Shown here: in pieces, positions 1-9,223 of the stretch
Numbering within the stretch: the stretch's first letter is position 1
Layout of the letters: every line of letters starts with the position of its first letter
Origin: Pseudoxanthomonas sp.
GTDB taxonomy: Bacteria > Pseudomonadota > Gammaproteobacteria > Xanthomonadales > Xanthomonadaceae
DNA: 64,000 nt
Direction: 5' to 3'
Assembly: GCF_002863005.1 (NCBI RefSeq)
Contig: NZ_PKDG01000049.1
Span: 62,001 to 126,000, forward strand
Translations under genes and position numbers: made by a program
Notes under the pieces: generated by a model
The model's database searches: none
What the model saw: only the letters and a program-made list of their open reading frames with translations
Told to the model about the DNA's origin: nothing

Positions 1-1
1 C

Positions 2-52
2 CAGAACCGCATCACCCACACCAACCGCAGCATCCCCAAGCAGGCGGCCTGA
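2..52 (+). CDS. panD: Aspartate 1-decarboxylase, C-terminal end only (partial)
   Basis: Only the last 16 codons and a TGA stop are inside the window (ending SIPKQAA). The ending resembles the C-terminus of PanD from Xanthomonas-type bacteria, and panD directly before pgi is the usual order there. PanD makes beta-alanine from aspartate for pantothenate synthesis. One base separates its stop from the pgi ATG, so the two are probably co-transcribed. The identification rests on a very short peptide plus context. Confidence 0.55.
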   Translation, partial: QNRITHTNRSIPKQAA

Positions 53-53
53 C

Positions 54-1565
54 ATGAGCCAGGGTTTCGACGCTTTGCAGTCCCATGCCGCGCGCCTGCG
101 TGCGGAGCCCTTGAGTGCACTGCTGGCGCGCGAACCCGACCGCATCGCCGCCCACACGCTGCGCACCGGTCCCCTGTATTTCAACTTCGCGCGCCAGTCG
201 TACGACGCGGCTGCCTGGCAGGCCCTGCTGGCGCAGGGCAACTCCGCCGACCTGGCGGGTGCGTTTCGTCGCTTGTTCGACGGAGAGAAGGTCAACGTCA
301 CCGAAGACCGCGCGGCCCTGCATACCGCATTGCGCGGACGCCACTCGGACGCGGTCGTCGCACGCGAGGCCTACGCGACGGCGCTCGATGTCCGCCAACG
401 CATGGCGGCCCTGATCTCGGGTCTGGAAGACAGCGGCGTCACGGACATCGTCAGCGTCGGCATCGGCGGGTCCGACCTCGGGCCGAGGCTGGTCGCCGAC
501 GCGTTGCGCGATCCGTTGCCGGGTCGGTTCCGCGTGCACTTCCTGTCCAACGTCGATGGCGCCGCGGCGCAGCGCACGTTGGCACCGCTGGATCCGGCAC
601 GTACCGCGGCAGTCCTGATCTCGAAGACGTTCGGTACGCAGGAGACGCTGCTCAACGGCGGCATCCTGCGCGACTGGCTCGGCGGCAGCGATCGGCTGTA
701 CGCCGTCAGCGCCAACCCGGACCGCGCCGCCGCGGCGTTCGACATCGCGTCCGAGCGCGTGCTGCCCATGTGGGATTGGGTGGGCGGCCGTTACTCGCTG
801 TGGTCGGCGGTGGGTCTGCCGATCGCGCTGGCGATCGGTTTCGACCGTTTCGAGCAACTGCTGGCGGGCGCATCGGCTTTCGACGCGCATGTCATCGGCG
901 CGCCGTTGGCCGAGAACATCGCCGTCCGCCACGCGCTGACGGCCGTGTGGAACCGCAATGTGCTGGGCCATGCGGCCCAGGGCGTGATGACGTACGACCA
1001 GCGCCTGGCGCTGCTGCCGGCGTACCTGCAGCAGCTGGTGATGGAGAGCCTGGGCAAGTCGGTGAAGCTGGATGGCAGCCCGGTCGGCGTCGAGTCCGTG
1101 CCGGTGTGGTGGGGTGGGGCGGGTACCGACGTGCAGCACAGCTTCTTCCAAGCGCTGCACCAGGGTACGCAGATCGTGCCGCTCGACTTCGTGGGCACCG
1201 TGCGCAACGACGACCCATACGCGGAAAACCACCTCGCGCTGATGTCCAACCTGCTCGCGCAGAGCGAAGCGCTCGCCAATGGCCAAGCCAGCGACGATCC
1301 GCATCGCAGCTATGCCGGCGGTCGTCCCGGAACGATGATCCTGCTGGACGCGCTGACCCCGCAGTCGCTCGGTGGCCTGATCGCGATGTACGAGCACAGC
1401 GTCTATGCCCAGTCCGTGCTCTGGGGCATCAACGCCTTCGACCAGTTCGGCGTGGAACTGGGCAAGCAGCTGGCCAACGGGCTGCTGCCGGCGCTCAAGG
1501 GCGAAACCGAGGCGAAGGATCCGGTGACCCAGGCACTGCTGGCGGAGATCGCTGCACGCGGGTGA
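54..1565 (+). CDS. pgi: Glucose-6-phosphate isomerase
   Basis: Interconverts glucose-6-phosphate and fructose-6-phosphate in the cytoplasm. The 503-residue product carries both family signatures: [13 protein letters not shown] near residue 243 and QFGVELGK near residue 463. The [12 protein letters not shown] sugar-phosphate binding loop lies near residue 137, and ESLGKS with the following [10 protein letters not shown] segment contributes active-site residues. Length is slightly below the roughly 550 residues of the E. coli enzyme but normal for the Xanthomonas form. The start is the ATG one base after the panD stop. A perfect inverted repeat follows it before the convergent queG. Confidence 0.97.
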   Translation: MSQGFDALQSHAARLRAEPLSALLAREPDRIAAHTLRTGPLYFNFARQSYDAAAWQALLAQGNSADLAGAFRRLFDGEKVNVTEDRAALHTALRGRHSDAVVAREAYATALDVRQRMAALISGLEDSGVTDIVSVGIGGSDLGPRLVADALRDPLPGRFRVHFLSNVDGAAAQRTLAPLDPARTAAVLISKTFGTQETLLNGGILRDWLGGSDRLYAVSANPDRAAAAFDIASERVLPMWDWVGGRYSLWSAVGLPIALAIGFDRFEQLLAGASAFDAHVIGAPLAENIAVRHALTAVWNRNVLGHAAQGVMTYDQRLALLPAYLQQLVMESLGKSVKLDGSPVGVESVPVWWGGAGTDVQHSFFQALHQGTQIVPLDFVGTVRNDDPYAENHLALMSNLLAQSEALANGQASDDPHRSYAGGRPGTMILLDALTPQSLGGLIAMYEHSVYAQSVLWGINAFDQFGVELGKQLANGLLPALKGETEAKDPVTQALLAEIAARG

Positions 1566-1596
1566 GCTGCCTGCAATACCGCCTTCGCCCATCGTT

Positions 1597-1660
1597 CGTG
1601 GGAGCGACGTAAGTCGCGAGCTTTGGATTGTCGCCCTTCGCGACTTACGTCGCTCCCACG
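1597..1660. repeat. REP-type inverted repeat pair between convergent pgi and queG
   Basis: Two 23-base arms (1597-1619 and 1638-1660) are perfect reverse complements separated by 18 bases. Each arm contains its own small palindrome (GCGAC-GTAA-GTCGC). This is the look of a paired REP element (BIME). The right arm encodes the last residues and TAA stop (1645-1647) of queG on the minus strand. It may also act as a bidirectional terminator or mRNA 3'-end stabiliser, which is inference. Confidence 0.85.
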
Positions 1661-2736
1661 GGCAGGCGGTGCTGCGCCAATCCCCATGCGACATGCTCGC
1701 GTACCAACGGGGACAGGTCTTCCCTACGGCTTTCGAGCGCGGTCAGCACGTCGGGCGTAGTGGGCGCATTGCCCAGCGCCACCGCGATGTTGCGCAGCCA
1801 GCGTTCATGCCCGCTGCGACGGATCGCCGAGCCTTCCGTACGGCGCAGGAACTCGTCTTCGTTCCACGCGAACAGCTGCGGCAACGTCGCCACGTCCAGT
1901 TCATTGCGCACGCGGAAGTCCGGCTCGTCCGTGCGCTTGGCGAACTTGTTCCAGGGACACACCAGTTGGCAATCGTCGCACCCGAAGATCCGGTTGCCGA
2001 TCGCGGGCCTGAGGTCTTCCGGAATCGCACCCTCGTGCTCAATGGTAAGGTAGGAAATGCAGCGTCGCGCATCGAGCCAGTAGGGCGCGGTGATTGCCTG
2101 CGTCGGGCAGATGTCGATGCAGCGTGTGCAGGTGCCGCAATGCGCACTCGCCGGCGCATCGATCGGCAACGGCAGGTCGACATAGATTTCCCCCAGGAAG
2201 AACCACGAACCACCGTCCCTGTCGATCAGGCAGGTGTGCTTGCCGATCCAGCCCAGGCCCGCGTTGCGCGCGAGGGCGCGTTCGAGCACCGGTGCGGAAT
2301 CGACGAACACGCGATGGCCGAATGCGCCGACTTCCTGCTGGAGCCGTTCGGCGAGCTTCTGCAGGCGGTTGCGCATCAGCTTGTGGTAGTCGCGCCCCAG
2401 CGCGTAGCGCGCCACGTACGCGCGCTGGCCATCCTGCAGCGTGTCCCATGGGTCGCCGCTGTCGTTGCGGCCATAGTCCAGCCCGACGGAGATCACCCGC
2501 AGCGTGCCGGGGATCAGTTCCTGCGGGCGCGAGCGCTTGTCGCCATGCTGCGCCATCCATGCCATCGACCCGTACAGTCCCTGCGCCAGCCAGTCGCGCA
2601 GGTGCCGTTCGTCGTCCCGCAGGTCGATGCCGGCGATGCCGCAGCGCTGGAAGCCGAACTCGCGGGCCAGCGCCCGTACGCGCCGGGCGAGCGCGTCAGG
2701 ATCGGGCGCGGGTGTCATGGGGTCGGAAACGGGCAT
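1645..2736 (-). CDS. queG: Epoxyqueuosine reductase
   Basis: Last step of queuosine synthesis: reduces epoxyqueuosine to queuosine in tRNA, using cobalamin and two [4Fe-4S] clusters. The clusters are visible as CGTCTRCIDICP (about residue 200) and CDDCQLVCPWN (about residue 252). The core motif VFVDSAPVLERA contains the conserved catalytic Asp, and GLGWIGKHTCLI is typical of the family. The first in-frame ATG is at 2736, six bases after a TATAAT box on the same strand, so it could be leaderless; an ATG at 2718 is the alternative. The gene is divergent from nnr, as in E. coli. The last residues (PVGAT) and the TAA come from a REP palindrome. Confidence 0.95.
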   Translation of the reverse strand: MPVSDPMTPAPDPDALARRVRALAREFGFQRCGIAGIDLRDDERHLRDWLAQGLYGSMAWMAQHGDKRSRPQELIPGTLRVISVGLDYGRNDSGDPWDTLQDGQRAYVARYALGRDYHKLMRNRLQKLAERLQQEVGAFGHRVFVDSAPVLERALARNAGLGWIGKHTCLIDRDGGSWFFLGEIYVDLPLPIDAPASAHCGTCTRCIDICPTQAITAPYWLDARRCISYLTIEHEGAIPEDLRPAIGNRIFGCDDCQLVCPWNKFAKRTDEPDFRVRNELDVATLPQLFAWNEDEFLRRTEGSAIRRSGHERWLRNIAVALGNAPTTPDVLTALESRREDLSPLVREHVAWGLAQHRLPVGAT

Positions 2737-2803
2737 GGGGGGATTATAGGAGGGGGCCGCAGGTTCACTTCCCCGCAACCGGGACCGGACCTAGAATCCG
2801 CGC
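2737..2803. promoter_or_regulatory. Divergent promoter region of queG and nnr with start codons next to the -10 boxes
   Basis: On the minus strand TATAAT (2743-2748) is followed by six C residues and the queG ATG at 2736. On the plus strand TAGAAT (2792-2797), with TTCCCC 17 bases upstream (2769-2774), is followed by six bases and the nnr ATG at 2804. Transcription normally starts about 6-8 bases after a -10 box, so both mRNAs should be leaderless or nearly so. The boxes are seen; the leaderless status is inference. Confidence 0.65.
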
Positions 2804-4276
2804 ATGTCCGGCACCTGGCCCCTGTACTCCGCGCACGCCGCACGGGCACTCGATGCGCGCGCCACGCAGGCACTCGGCGGCGATGCCTACGTGCTGATGC
2901 AGCGCGCCGGCCTGGCAGCCTGGCAGCACCTGTTGCTGCACTGGCCCGAGGCGCAGCGCATCGTCGTGGTGTGCGGACCCGGCAGCAATGGAGGCGACGG
3001 GTATGTCCTGGCGCGGCATGCGCGCCGCGCGGGACGGGCGGTCGAGATCGTGCACCTGCGTTCGCACGTGCCGGGCAATCCTGTCGCACAACGCGCCTGC
3101 ACCGATTACGTGGCCGCGGGTGGGCAGGTCACGCTCTTCGACGATGCGCTGCCGAAGGCCGATGTCATCGTGGATGCCCTGTTCGGTATCGGCCTGTCGC
3201 GCGCGCCGGAGCACGAAGCGAAGGCGCTGATCGACGCGATCAACGCGCAGTCCGCCCCCGTGTTCGCGCTCGACGTGCCGAGCGGAGTGGATGCCGATCG
3301 CGGCAGTACGCCCGGCGTGGCGGTGCTGGCGACGCGCACGCTGCAGTTCATCGTGCGGCATGCAGGCCTGTACACCGGCGATGCGCTCGAATACACGGGC
3401 ACACTCGCGTTCGACGACCTCGAGATTCCCGTCGCGACATTCGATGGCGTTCCCGCGGAGGCATCGTTGCTGGAGCAGGACGCGCTCGCACGCTGGCTGC
3501 TTCCGCGCCGACGCAACACGCACAAGGGTGAGTCCGGCCACGTGCTCTGCATCGGCGGCGACGAAGGCAGCGGGGGCGCGATTGCGCTGTGTGCCGAAGC
3601 CGCACTGCGCGCGGGTGCCGGCCTGGTCAGCGTGGCGACGCGGCCGGCGCATGTCGCGGCGCTGCTGGCGCGCAGGCCCGAGGCGATGGTGCGTGCGGTC
3701 GAATCGACGGACGCGCTGGTACCCCTGCTTGAACGGGCGCGCGTGATCGCCGTTGGCCCCGGCCTGGGGCAGGGCGAATGGGCGCGCGCCTTGTTCCAGC
3801 ACGCGATGCGCGACGACATCTCCTCTGTGATCGATGCCGATGCGCTGAACCTGCTGGCGACATCGCCGCACAGGCTGCAGGATGCCGTGCTGACGCCGCA
3901 TCCCGGCGAGGCGGCACGCTTGCTCGCGTGCACCACGGCCGACGTGCAGCGCGACCGCTTCGCCACCGCGCGGGCGATCGCCCAGCGTCATGCGAGTGTG
4001 GTCGTCCTGAAGGGAGCCGGCACCATCGTCGCGTCACCGGACGGGGTGTTGCGCGTGGTCGCCGCCGGCAATCCCGGCATGGCCGTGGGCGGCATGGGCG
4101 ATGTCCTGACCGGTGTCATCGCCGCACTGCGGGCGCAGGGTCTCGCGGCGTTCGACGCCGCCAGCGCCGGCGCGCTGCTGCATGCGCTGGCCGGGGACGC
4201 CGCGGCGTGGGATGGTCAGCGGGGGTTGCTGCCCTCGGACCTGTTCGCACACCTGCGGCGATTGGCCAATCCCTGA
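2804..4276 (+). CDS. nnr: Bifunctional NAD(P)H-hydrate epimerase / ADP-dependent NAD(P)H-hydrate dehydratase
   Basis: Repairs hydrated NADH and NADPH. The N-terminal YjeF epimerase domain (about residues 1-215) has the GPGSNGGDGYVLARH loop. The C-terminal carbohydrate-kinase-like dehydratase domain (about 225-490) has NTHKGESGHVLCIGG and the GNPGMAVGGMGDVLTG anion-hole signature. The 490-residue length fits the fused E. coli Nnr. No Shine-Dalgarno is possible because the ATG lies six bases after the -10 box. tsaE follows 48 bases later with its own -10 box. Confidence 0.96.
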   Translation: MSGTWPLYSAHAARALDARATQALGGDAYVLMQRAGLAAWQHLLLHWPEAQRIVVVCGPGSNGGDGYVLARHARRAGRAVEIVHLRSHVPGNPVAQRACTDYVAAGGQVTLFDDALPKADVIVDALFGIGLSRAPEHEAKALIDAINAQSAPVFALDVPSGVDADRGSTPGVAVLATRTLQFIVRHAGLYTGDALEYTGTLAFDDLEIPVATFDGVPAEASLLEQDALARWLLPRRRNTHKGESGHVLCIGGDEGSGGAIALCAEAALRAGAGLVSVATRPAHVAALLARRPEAMVRAVESTDALVPLLERARVIAVGPGLGQGEWARALFQHAMRDDISSVIDADALNLLATSPHRLQDAVLTPHPGEAARLLACTTADVQRDRFATARAIAQRHASVVVLKGAGTIVASPDGVLRVVAAGNPGMAVGGMGDVLTGVIAALRAQGLAAFDAASAGALLHALAGDAAAWDGQRGLLPSDLFAHLRRLANP

Positions 4277-4312
4277 GTGTCTTGCATGCGTGGCACCCGT
4301 CGCGCCAGCGCT

Positions 4313-4324
4313 TAGAATCGCGGC
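4313..4324 (+). promoter_or_regulatory. -10 box of tsaE immediately before the start codon
   Basis: TAGAAT at 4313-4318 is followed by CGCGGC and the tsaE ATG at 4325, so the expected transcription start coincides with the start codon. The same arrangement is seen at nnr and amiC. The -35 element is weak (TGGCAC about 16 bases upstream). Confidence 0.6.
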
Positions 4325-4807
4325 ATGCACGTGTTCCTTCCCGACGACGAGGCCACCGAGGCCCTGGGCCGATCACTCGCCCGCACGCGTCCTGCGGCCG
4401 CTGTCGTCCACCTGCAGGGTGACCTTGGCGCCGGCAAGTCCACGCTGGCACGCGCGCTGCTGCGTACGCTGGGTGTGGTGGGCGCAATCCGCAGCCCGAC
4501 CTACACGCTGGTGGAGCGTTACCCCGTCGAGGGGGGAGAGGCCTGGCATCTGGACCTCTACCGCATTGGCAATGCGGGCGAACTCGAATTCCTGGGGCTG
4601 GATGAAGGGGCTGCGGTGCTTTGGCTGGTCGAATGGCCCGAGCGCGGCGCTGCGGCTTTGCCGCCCGCCGACCTGCACGTGGCACTGGAGGTCGCCGGTG
4701 CGGGTCGCTCGGCCCGGCTTACCGGGGCATCCGCGGCGGGCGAACACTGGATCGCGCGAATGACGGCAGAGGCCCAGTTGCAGGCGGCATCTCTCCAGTC
4801 CGGTTAG
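4325..4807 (+). CDS. tsaE: tRNA threonylcarbamoyladenosine biosynthesis ATPase TsaE
   Basis: Essential P-loop ATPase of the complex (TsaBDE) that installs t6A37 on ANN-decoding tRNAs. The 160-residue protein has the Walker A motif GDLGAGKST near residue 33, the switch-like SPTYTLVE segment and the DLYRI motif, all typical of TsaE. It lies in the conserved nnr-tsaE-amiC-mutL neighbourhood and probably has its own promoter just before the ATG. Confidence 0.95.
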   Translation: MHVFLPDDEATEALGRSLARTRPAAAVVHLQGDLGAGKSTLARALLRTLGVVGAIRSPTYTLVERYPVEGGEAWHLDLYRIGNAGELEFLGLDEGAAVLWLVEWPERGAAALPPADLHVALEVAGAGRSARLTGASAAGEHWIARMTAEAQLQAASLQSG

Positions 4808-4846
4808 GAACATCCGCCAGGTTGCGGATTATTAAGGGAAAACGCC

Positions 4847-4882
4847 TTGCATTCGTGAGCCGATGGTGCTTGAATCCGCGGC
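4847..4882 (+). promoter_or_regulatory. Promoter of amiC, predicted leaderless transcript
   Basis: TTGCAT (4847-4852), 17 bases of spacer and TTGAAT (4870-4875) form a recognisable sigma-70 promoter. Only seven bases separate the -10 box from the amiC ATG at 4883, with no Shine-Dalgarno. This is the best -35/-10 pair in the nnr-tsaE-amiC cluster. Confidence 0.65.
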
Positions 4883-6412
4883 ATGAGCCCGGGGATGCCC
4901 ACCACCTTGCTGCGCCTTGCCCTTGCGGCCCTGCTGGCCGTCGCGCCGTGCGTGCTCCTCGCAGGAGAGGTCACCGGCGTCACCCTGGCCCAGGGCAGCA
5001 CCGGCACCCGCGCAGAGATCGAACTGGTGGGCGCCGGACAGTACAAGACCCTCACTCTCAAGGGGCCCGACCGCCTGGTCGTGGATCTCCCGGCATCGAA
5101 AGCGAAGGCTGGCCTGCGGCTGCCGGTACCGGCGGGCATCGTGCGCGCCGTGCGCACAGGACAGCCGGACGCGAATACCCTGCGTGTCGTCTTCGACCTT
5201 GCATCGCCCGTCACCGCGCTCGCGCCGCGCATGGAACAGGCAGGCGCCAATTCCCGCCTGGTCATCGAATGGCCAGGTGACGGCGTCGCGGTGCCGGCGA
5301 CAGCCAGCGCTGCTGCGACAACCGCAAACGCGACACCGTCGCCGGCGACCCCGGCTCCTGCGCCCTCGCCGCAGGCCGATGCGGCCCGGGCGACCGCGCT
5401 GCTGACCGCCAAGGTGGTGCAGGCGGGGTCGGTGCCGGCAACGACAGGGCCGACGCCCGTCAGTCCGCCCTCGCCCTCGCCGCAGGCCATCCTCAACGGC
5501 CAGTCCACCGCCGCCACGGTGCCGGCGCCGACTCCCACCGGCGAACGACACACCTATACCATCGCCACGGGCCAGCCCACCCCGATGCCGGGCGCGACGA
5601 CGCCTCCGGCAGAAGCGCCGAAGGTGCCGGCCATCGTGCCCTCCGGAACGCGCCCGCTGGTCATCGCCATCGATCCGGGCCACGGCGGCCAGGACCCGGG
5701 CGCCATCGGTCCCAGCGGTCGCTACGAAAAACACGCGGTGCTGGCGATCTCCAGGGAACTGGCGCGCCAGATCAACGCCACGCCGGGCATGAAGGCCTAT
5801 CTGGTCCGCGACACCGATGTCTATGTCGAGCGTCCCCAGCGCGCGCGCAAGGCGCGGGCGGCGAAGGCCGACATGTTCGTGTCGATCCACGCCGACGCGG
5901 CGGAGAACCGCAGCGCCTGGGGTTCGTCGGTGTACGTGCTGTCGTTGCGGGGTGCTTCGTCGCAGCACGCGCGCTGGCTGGCGGACAAGGAAAATGCCTC
6001 CGATCTGGTCGGCGGCGTGCGCCTGACCAAGGACACCTTGTCCAACGTGCTGCTGGACCTGGCCCAGAGCGGCCACATGAAGGCCTCGCAGGACGCCGCG
6101 GGCCACGTGCTGACCTCGCTGAAGGGTCTCGGCAAGACCCACAAGCCGCAGATCGAATTCGCCAACTTCGAAGTCCTCCGCAACTCCGACATGCCGGCGA
6201 TGCTGGTGGAAACGGGCTTCATCTCCAACGCCGACGAAGAGAAGCGGCTGTTCGACCCGGCGCACCAGCGCAAGGTTGCAGGCGCGGTGCTGGAAGGCAT
6301 CCAGTCGTACTTCACCCGCCAGCCGCCGCCGGGCACGCTGTTCGCCGCACGCGCGCAGGCCGAGGCCGACGCACGTACTGTCGCGGCGGGCGGTGCCGCC
6401 GGCGCGCCCTGA
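4883..6412 (+). CDS. amiC: N-acetylmuramoyl-L-alanine amidase with AMIN domain
   Basis: Periplasmic zinc amidase that splits septal peptidoglycan during daughter-cell separation. Order: signal peptide (about residues 1-27), AMIN domain (about 28-115) for targeting, a long Ala/Pro/Thr linker (about 130-250), then an Amidase_3 domain. The zinc and catalytic residues are visible in DPGHGGQDPG (near 266), GRYEKH, SIHADA and ETGFISN (near 443). It could equally be called AmiB, since the E. coli gene at this position before mutL is amiB; the symbol is therefore provisional. Confidence 0.93.
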   Translation: MSPGMPTTLLRLALAALLAVAPCVLLAGEVTGVTLAQGSTGTRAEIELVGAGQYKTLTLKGPDRLVVDLPASKAKAGLRLPVPAGIVRAVRTGQPDANTLRVVFDLASPVTALAPRMEQAGANSRLVIEWPGDGVAVPATASAAATTANATPSPATPAPAPSPQADAARATALLTAKVVQAGSVPATTGPTPVSPPSPSPQAILNGQSTAATVPAPTPTGERHTYTIATGQPTPMPGATTPPAEAPKVPAIVPSGTRPLVIAIDPGHGGQDPGAIGPSGRYEKHAVLAISRELARQINATPGMKAYLVRDTDVYVERPQRARKARAAKADMFVSIHADAAENRSAWGSSVYVLSLRGASSQHARWLADKENASDLVGGVRLTKDTLSNVLLDLAQSGHMKASQDAAGHVLTSLKGLGKTHKPQIEFANFEVLRNSDMPAMLVETGFISNADEEKRLFDPAHQRKVAGAVLEGIQSYFTRQPPPGTLFAARAQAEADARTVAAGGAAGAP

Positions 6413-6429
6413 TCGCGCACCCGCTCGGC

Positions 6430-6435
6430 TATCAT
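6430..6435 (+). promoter_or_regulatory. Candidate -10 box of mutL
   Basis: TATCAT in the 65-base amiC-mutL gap, about 43 bases before the GTG start of mutL. No convincing -35 was found, so read-through from amiC is also likely. Confidence 0.35.
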
Positions 6436-6477
6436 CACGGCTGATCCCCCGAGACGGCGCGCCTGCGCCGCCAGCAC

Positions 6478-8268
6478 GTGCCGATCCGCCAGCTTCCCGA
6501 CACCCTCATCAACCAGATCGCTGCAGGCGAAGTCGTCGAGCGCCCGGCGTCCGTCGTCAAGGAACTCGTCGAGAACGCACTGGATGCCGGCGCGCGCCGC
6601 GTCGACATCGACCTGGAAGAGGGCGGCGTGCGGCTGATCCGCATCCGCGACGATGGCGGCGGCATCGCACCCGAGGAACTGCCGCTGGCGGTATCGCGCC
6701 ACGCCACCAGCAAGATCGCCTCGCTCGATGACCTGGAAGCCGTCGCCACGCTCGGCTTCCGCGGCGAAGCCTTGCCTTCGATCGCTTCGGTCAGCCGGTT
6801 TGCGTTGACCTCGCGGCGCGCGCAGGATCCGCACGGTGCATCGCTGCAGGTGGAGGGCGGCAAGGTCGGCGAGGTGGCACCCAAGCCGCATGCCGTGGGC
6901 ACCACGGTGGAAGTGCGCGAACTGTTCTACAACGTGCCGGCGCGGCGCAAGTTCCTGCGCGCCGAGCGCACCGAGATGGGTCATATCGAAGAGTGGCTGC
7001 GTTCGCTGGCGCTGGCGCGTCCCGACATCGAGCTGCGCGTCTCCCACAACGGCCGTCCCTCGCGGCGCTACAAGGCCGATGAGCTGGAATCCTTGTCCCG
7101 CCTGAGCGAAACGCTGGGCGACGAATTCGCACGCAATGCGCTGCGCGTGGACCACGCCGCCGCCGGCCTGCGCCTGCAGGGTTGGATCGCACAGCCCAGC
7201 TACTCGCGCGCCAGTGCGGACCAGCAGTACGTCTATGTCAACGGTCGTTCCGTGCGCGATCGCAACATCGCGCATGCGGTGAAGATGGCGTACCAGGACG
7301 TGCTGTTCCATGGCCGCCAGCCGGCGTACGTGCTGTTCCTGGAACTGGATCCCACCCGCGTCGACGTCAACGTGCACCCCGCCAAGCACGAAGTGCGCTT
7401 CCGCGACACGCGCTTGATCCACGATTTCGTATACCGCACGCTGCACGACGCCCTGGCCGAAACGCGCGCTGGTGCATTGCCGAACGACGCCGCGGCGCCG
7501 TCGTTCGCCACCAGAACCTACCCGTCGGTGCCGTCCGCCTGGATGCCCACGCAGCAGTCGCCGCTGGGCCTCAACGTGGCCGAGGCACCCGCGGCGTATG
7601 CCGCGCTGTATGCTGCGCCGGCAGGAACCGCGGCACCGGCACCCTCCCTGCCGCAGTCGATGCCGGCTGCCGATGCGGACGGCATTCCGCCGCTGGGCTT
7701 CGCCATCGCACAGCTGCACGGCATCTACATCCTGGCGGAAAACGCGGATGGCCTGATCGTGGTCGACATGCACGCCGCGCACGAGCGCATCGGCTACGAG
7801 AAGTTGAAGGATGCGCACGATGGCATCGGCCTGCGTGCGCAGCCGCTGCTGGTCCCCCTGGCGCTGGCCGTGGCGGAGCGCGAGGCCGACGTGGCCGAGC
7901 GAGAAGCGGCGACGCTGGCGGCGCTGGGCTTCGACGTCACCCGCAGCGGTCCGCAGTCGTTGAGCGTGCGCAGCATTCCCGCATTGTTGTCGAACGCCGA
8001 ACCCGAAGCGCTGCTGCGCGACGTGCTGGCGGACCTGCGAGAACACGGCGAAAGCCGCCGCGTGGCGGCTGCGCGCGACGAATTGCTGTCGACGATGGCG
8101 TGCCATGGCGCGGTGCGCGCGAACCGGCGCCTCACCGTGCCCGAAATGAACGCCCTGTTGCGCGAGATGGAGGCCACCGAGCGCTCGGGGCAGTGCAATC
8201 ACGGCCGCCCGACGTGGGCGCGCTTTTCCTTGAACGAGATCGACCGCTGGTTCCTGCGAGGACGCTGA
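6478..8268 (+). CDS. mutL: DNA mismatch repair protein MutL, endonuclease-type
   Basis: Links MutS mismatch recognition to strand excision. The N-terminal GHKL ATPase has [18 protein letters not shown] and [14 protein letters not shown] Pro/Ala-rich linker covers about residues 345-395, followed by the C-terminal dimerisation domain. That domain carries [12 protein letters not shown] (about residue 430), which matches the metal-binding nuclease motif D(M/Q)HA-x2-E-x4-E, plus CNHGRP near residue 573. This fits a nicking MutL of the Pseudomonas type rather than the MutH-dependent E. coli type. The start is GTG, chosen because the conserved [10 protein letters not shown]-terminus begins there. 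Confidence 0.96.
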   Translation: MPIRQLPDTLINQIAAGEVVERPASVVKELVENALDAGARRVDIDLEEGGVRLIRIRDDGGGIAPEELPLAVSRHATSKIASLDDLEAVATLGFRGEALPSIASVSRFALTSRRAQDPHGASLQVEGGKVGEVAPKPHAVGTTVEVRELFYNVPARRKFLRAERTEMGHIEEWLRSLALARPDIELRVSHNGRPSRRYKADELESLSRLSETLGDEFARNALRVDHAAAGLRLQGWIAQPSYSRASADQQYVYVNGRSVRDRNIAHAVKMAYQDVLFHGRQPAYVLFLELDPTRVDVNVHPAKHEVRFRDTRLIHDFVYRTLHDALAETRAGALPNDAAAPSFATRTYPSVPSAWMPTQQSPLGLNVAEAPAAYAALYAAPAGTAAPAPSLPQSMPAADADGIPPLGFAIAQLHGIYILAENADGLIVVDMHAAHERIGYEKLKDAHDGIGLRAQPLLVPLALAVAEREADVAEREAATLAALGFDVTRSGPQSLSVRSIPALLSNAEPEALLRDVLADLREHGESRRVAAARDELLSTMACHGAVRANRRLTVPEMNALLREMEATERSGQCNHGRPTWARFSLNEIDRWFLRGR

Positions 8269-8269
8269 C

Positions 8270-9205
8270 ATGGGGAAGAACACGGGATGGCTTGGGGTGG
8301 CCATGCTGCTGGGAGTGCTGGCCGGGTGCGGCGGCGATGAGAAGCCGGCCTCCACGGGCAAGGTGGCGGACGTCAACTTCCTGGCCGACAACGCCGCGTG
8401 GCGCGAACAGCGCAAGAACGAGCTGACCGCGCCGGATGGCTGGACCAGTCTGGTCGGGCTGCATTGGATCGAACTGAAGTCCCACTTCATCGGCAGCGGT
8501 CCGGGCAGTGGCATCAAGCTGGCGGTCGGCCCGGCGAAGCTGGGCATGGTCACGCAGCAGGATGGACGCGTGTTCCTCACCCCCGAAGGTGGTGCGGCGC
8601 TGACGTTCGATGGCGAACCGTTGAAGGGTCGCGTGGAACTGCAGAGCGATCGCGATGCGCAGCCATCGACGATCGGCTTCGACGAAGGAAAGGGCGTGCT
8701 GACGGTGATCGAGCGCGGCGGGCGCCACGCGCTGCGCGTAAAGCACGCCGATGCCGAATCGCGCACGCAGTTCATCGGGCTGGACTACTGGCCTGCGCAG
8801 GAGGACTGGCGCATCGAAGGGCGTTTCATCCCGCATCCGCCAGGCAAGACGCTGACCATCGTCGACGTCATCGGCGTGGCCAACGAGTCGCCGAATCCAG
8901 GCGTGGTCGAATTCCAGCGCGATGGCACGACGTACCGGCTGGAAGCGCTGGGGCAGGCAGGTGGTCCGCTGTTCTTCGTGCTGTCTGACCGCACCAGCGG
9001 CCACGGCAGCTATCCCGCCGGCCGCTTCCTAGATGCCGACGCGCCGCAGGCCGGCAAGGTGGTGCTGGATTTCAATCGCGCGTACAACCCGCCCTGCGCC
9101 TTCACGCCGTACGCGACGTGTCCGTTGCCGCCCGCGGAGAACCGCCTCGACCTGCTGGTGGAAGCGGGAGAGAAGGCCTACGCGAAACCCATCAAAGTGC
9201 TATGA
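8270..9205 (+). CDS. DUF1684 domain lipoprotein
   Basis: A 311-residue protein with a lipoprotein signal (lipobox LAGC, Cys near residue 19), so probably anchored to a membrane on the periplasmic side. It carries the DUF1684 hallmark NPPCAFTPYATCPLPP followed by ENRL near the C-terminus; the early segment LTAPDGWTSLVGLHWI is also typical. No enzymatic function is established for the family. It starts two bases after the mutL stop, so it is probably in that transcript. No catalytic residues can be named. Confidence 0.85.
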   Translation: MGKNTGWLGVAMLLGVLAGCGGDEKPASTGKVADVNFLADNAAWREQRKNELTAPDGWTSLVGLHWIELKSHFIGSGPGSGIKLAVGPAKLGMVTQQDGRVFLTPEGGAALTFDGEPLKGRVELQSDRDAQPSTIGFDEGKGVLTVIERGGRHALRVKHADAESRTQFIGLDYWPAQEDWRIEGRFIPHPPGKTLTIVDVIGVANESPNPGVVEFQRDGTTYRLEALGQAGGPLFFVLSDRTSGHGSYPAGRFLDADAPQAGKVVLDFNRAYNPPCAFTPYATCPLPPAENRLDLLVEAGEKAYAKPIKVL

Positions 9206-9223
9206 CGACCCGGGAAGGATGAC

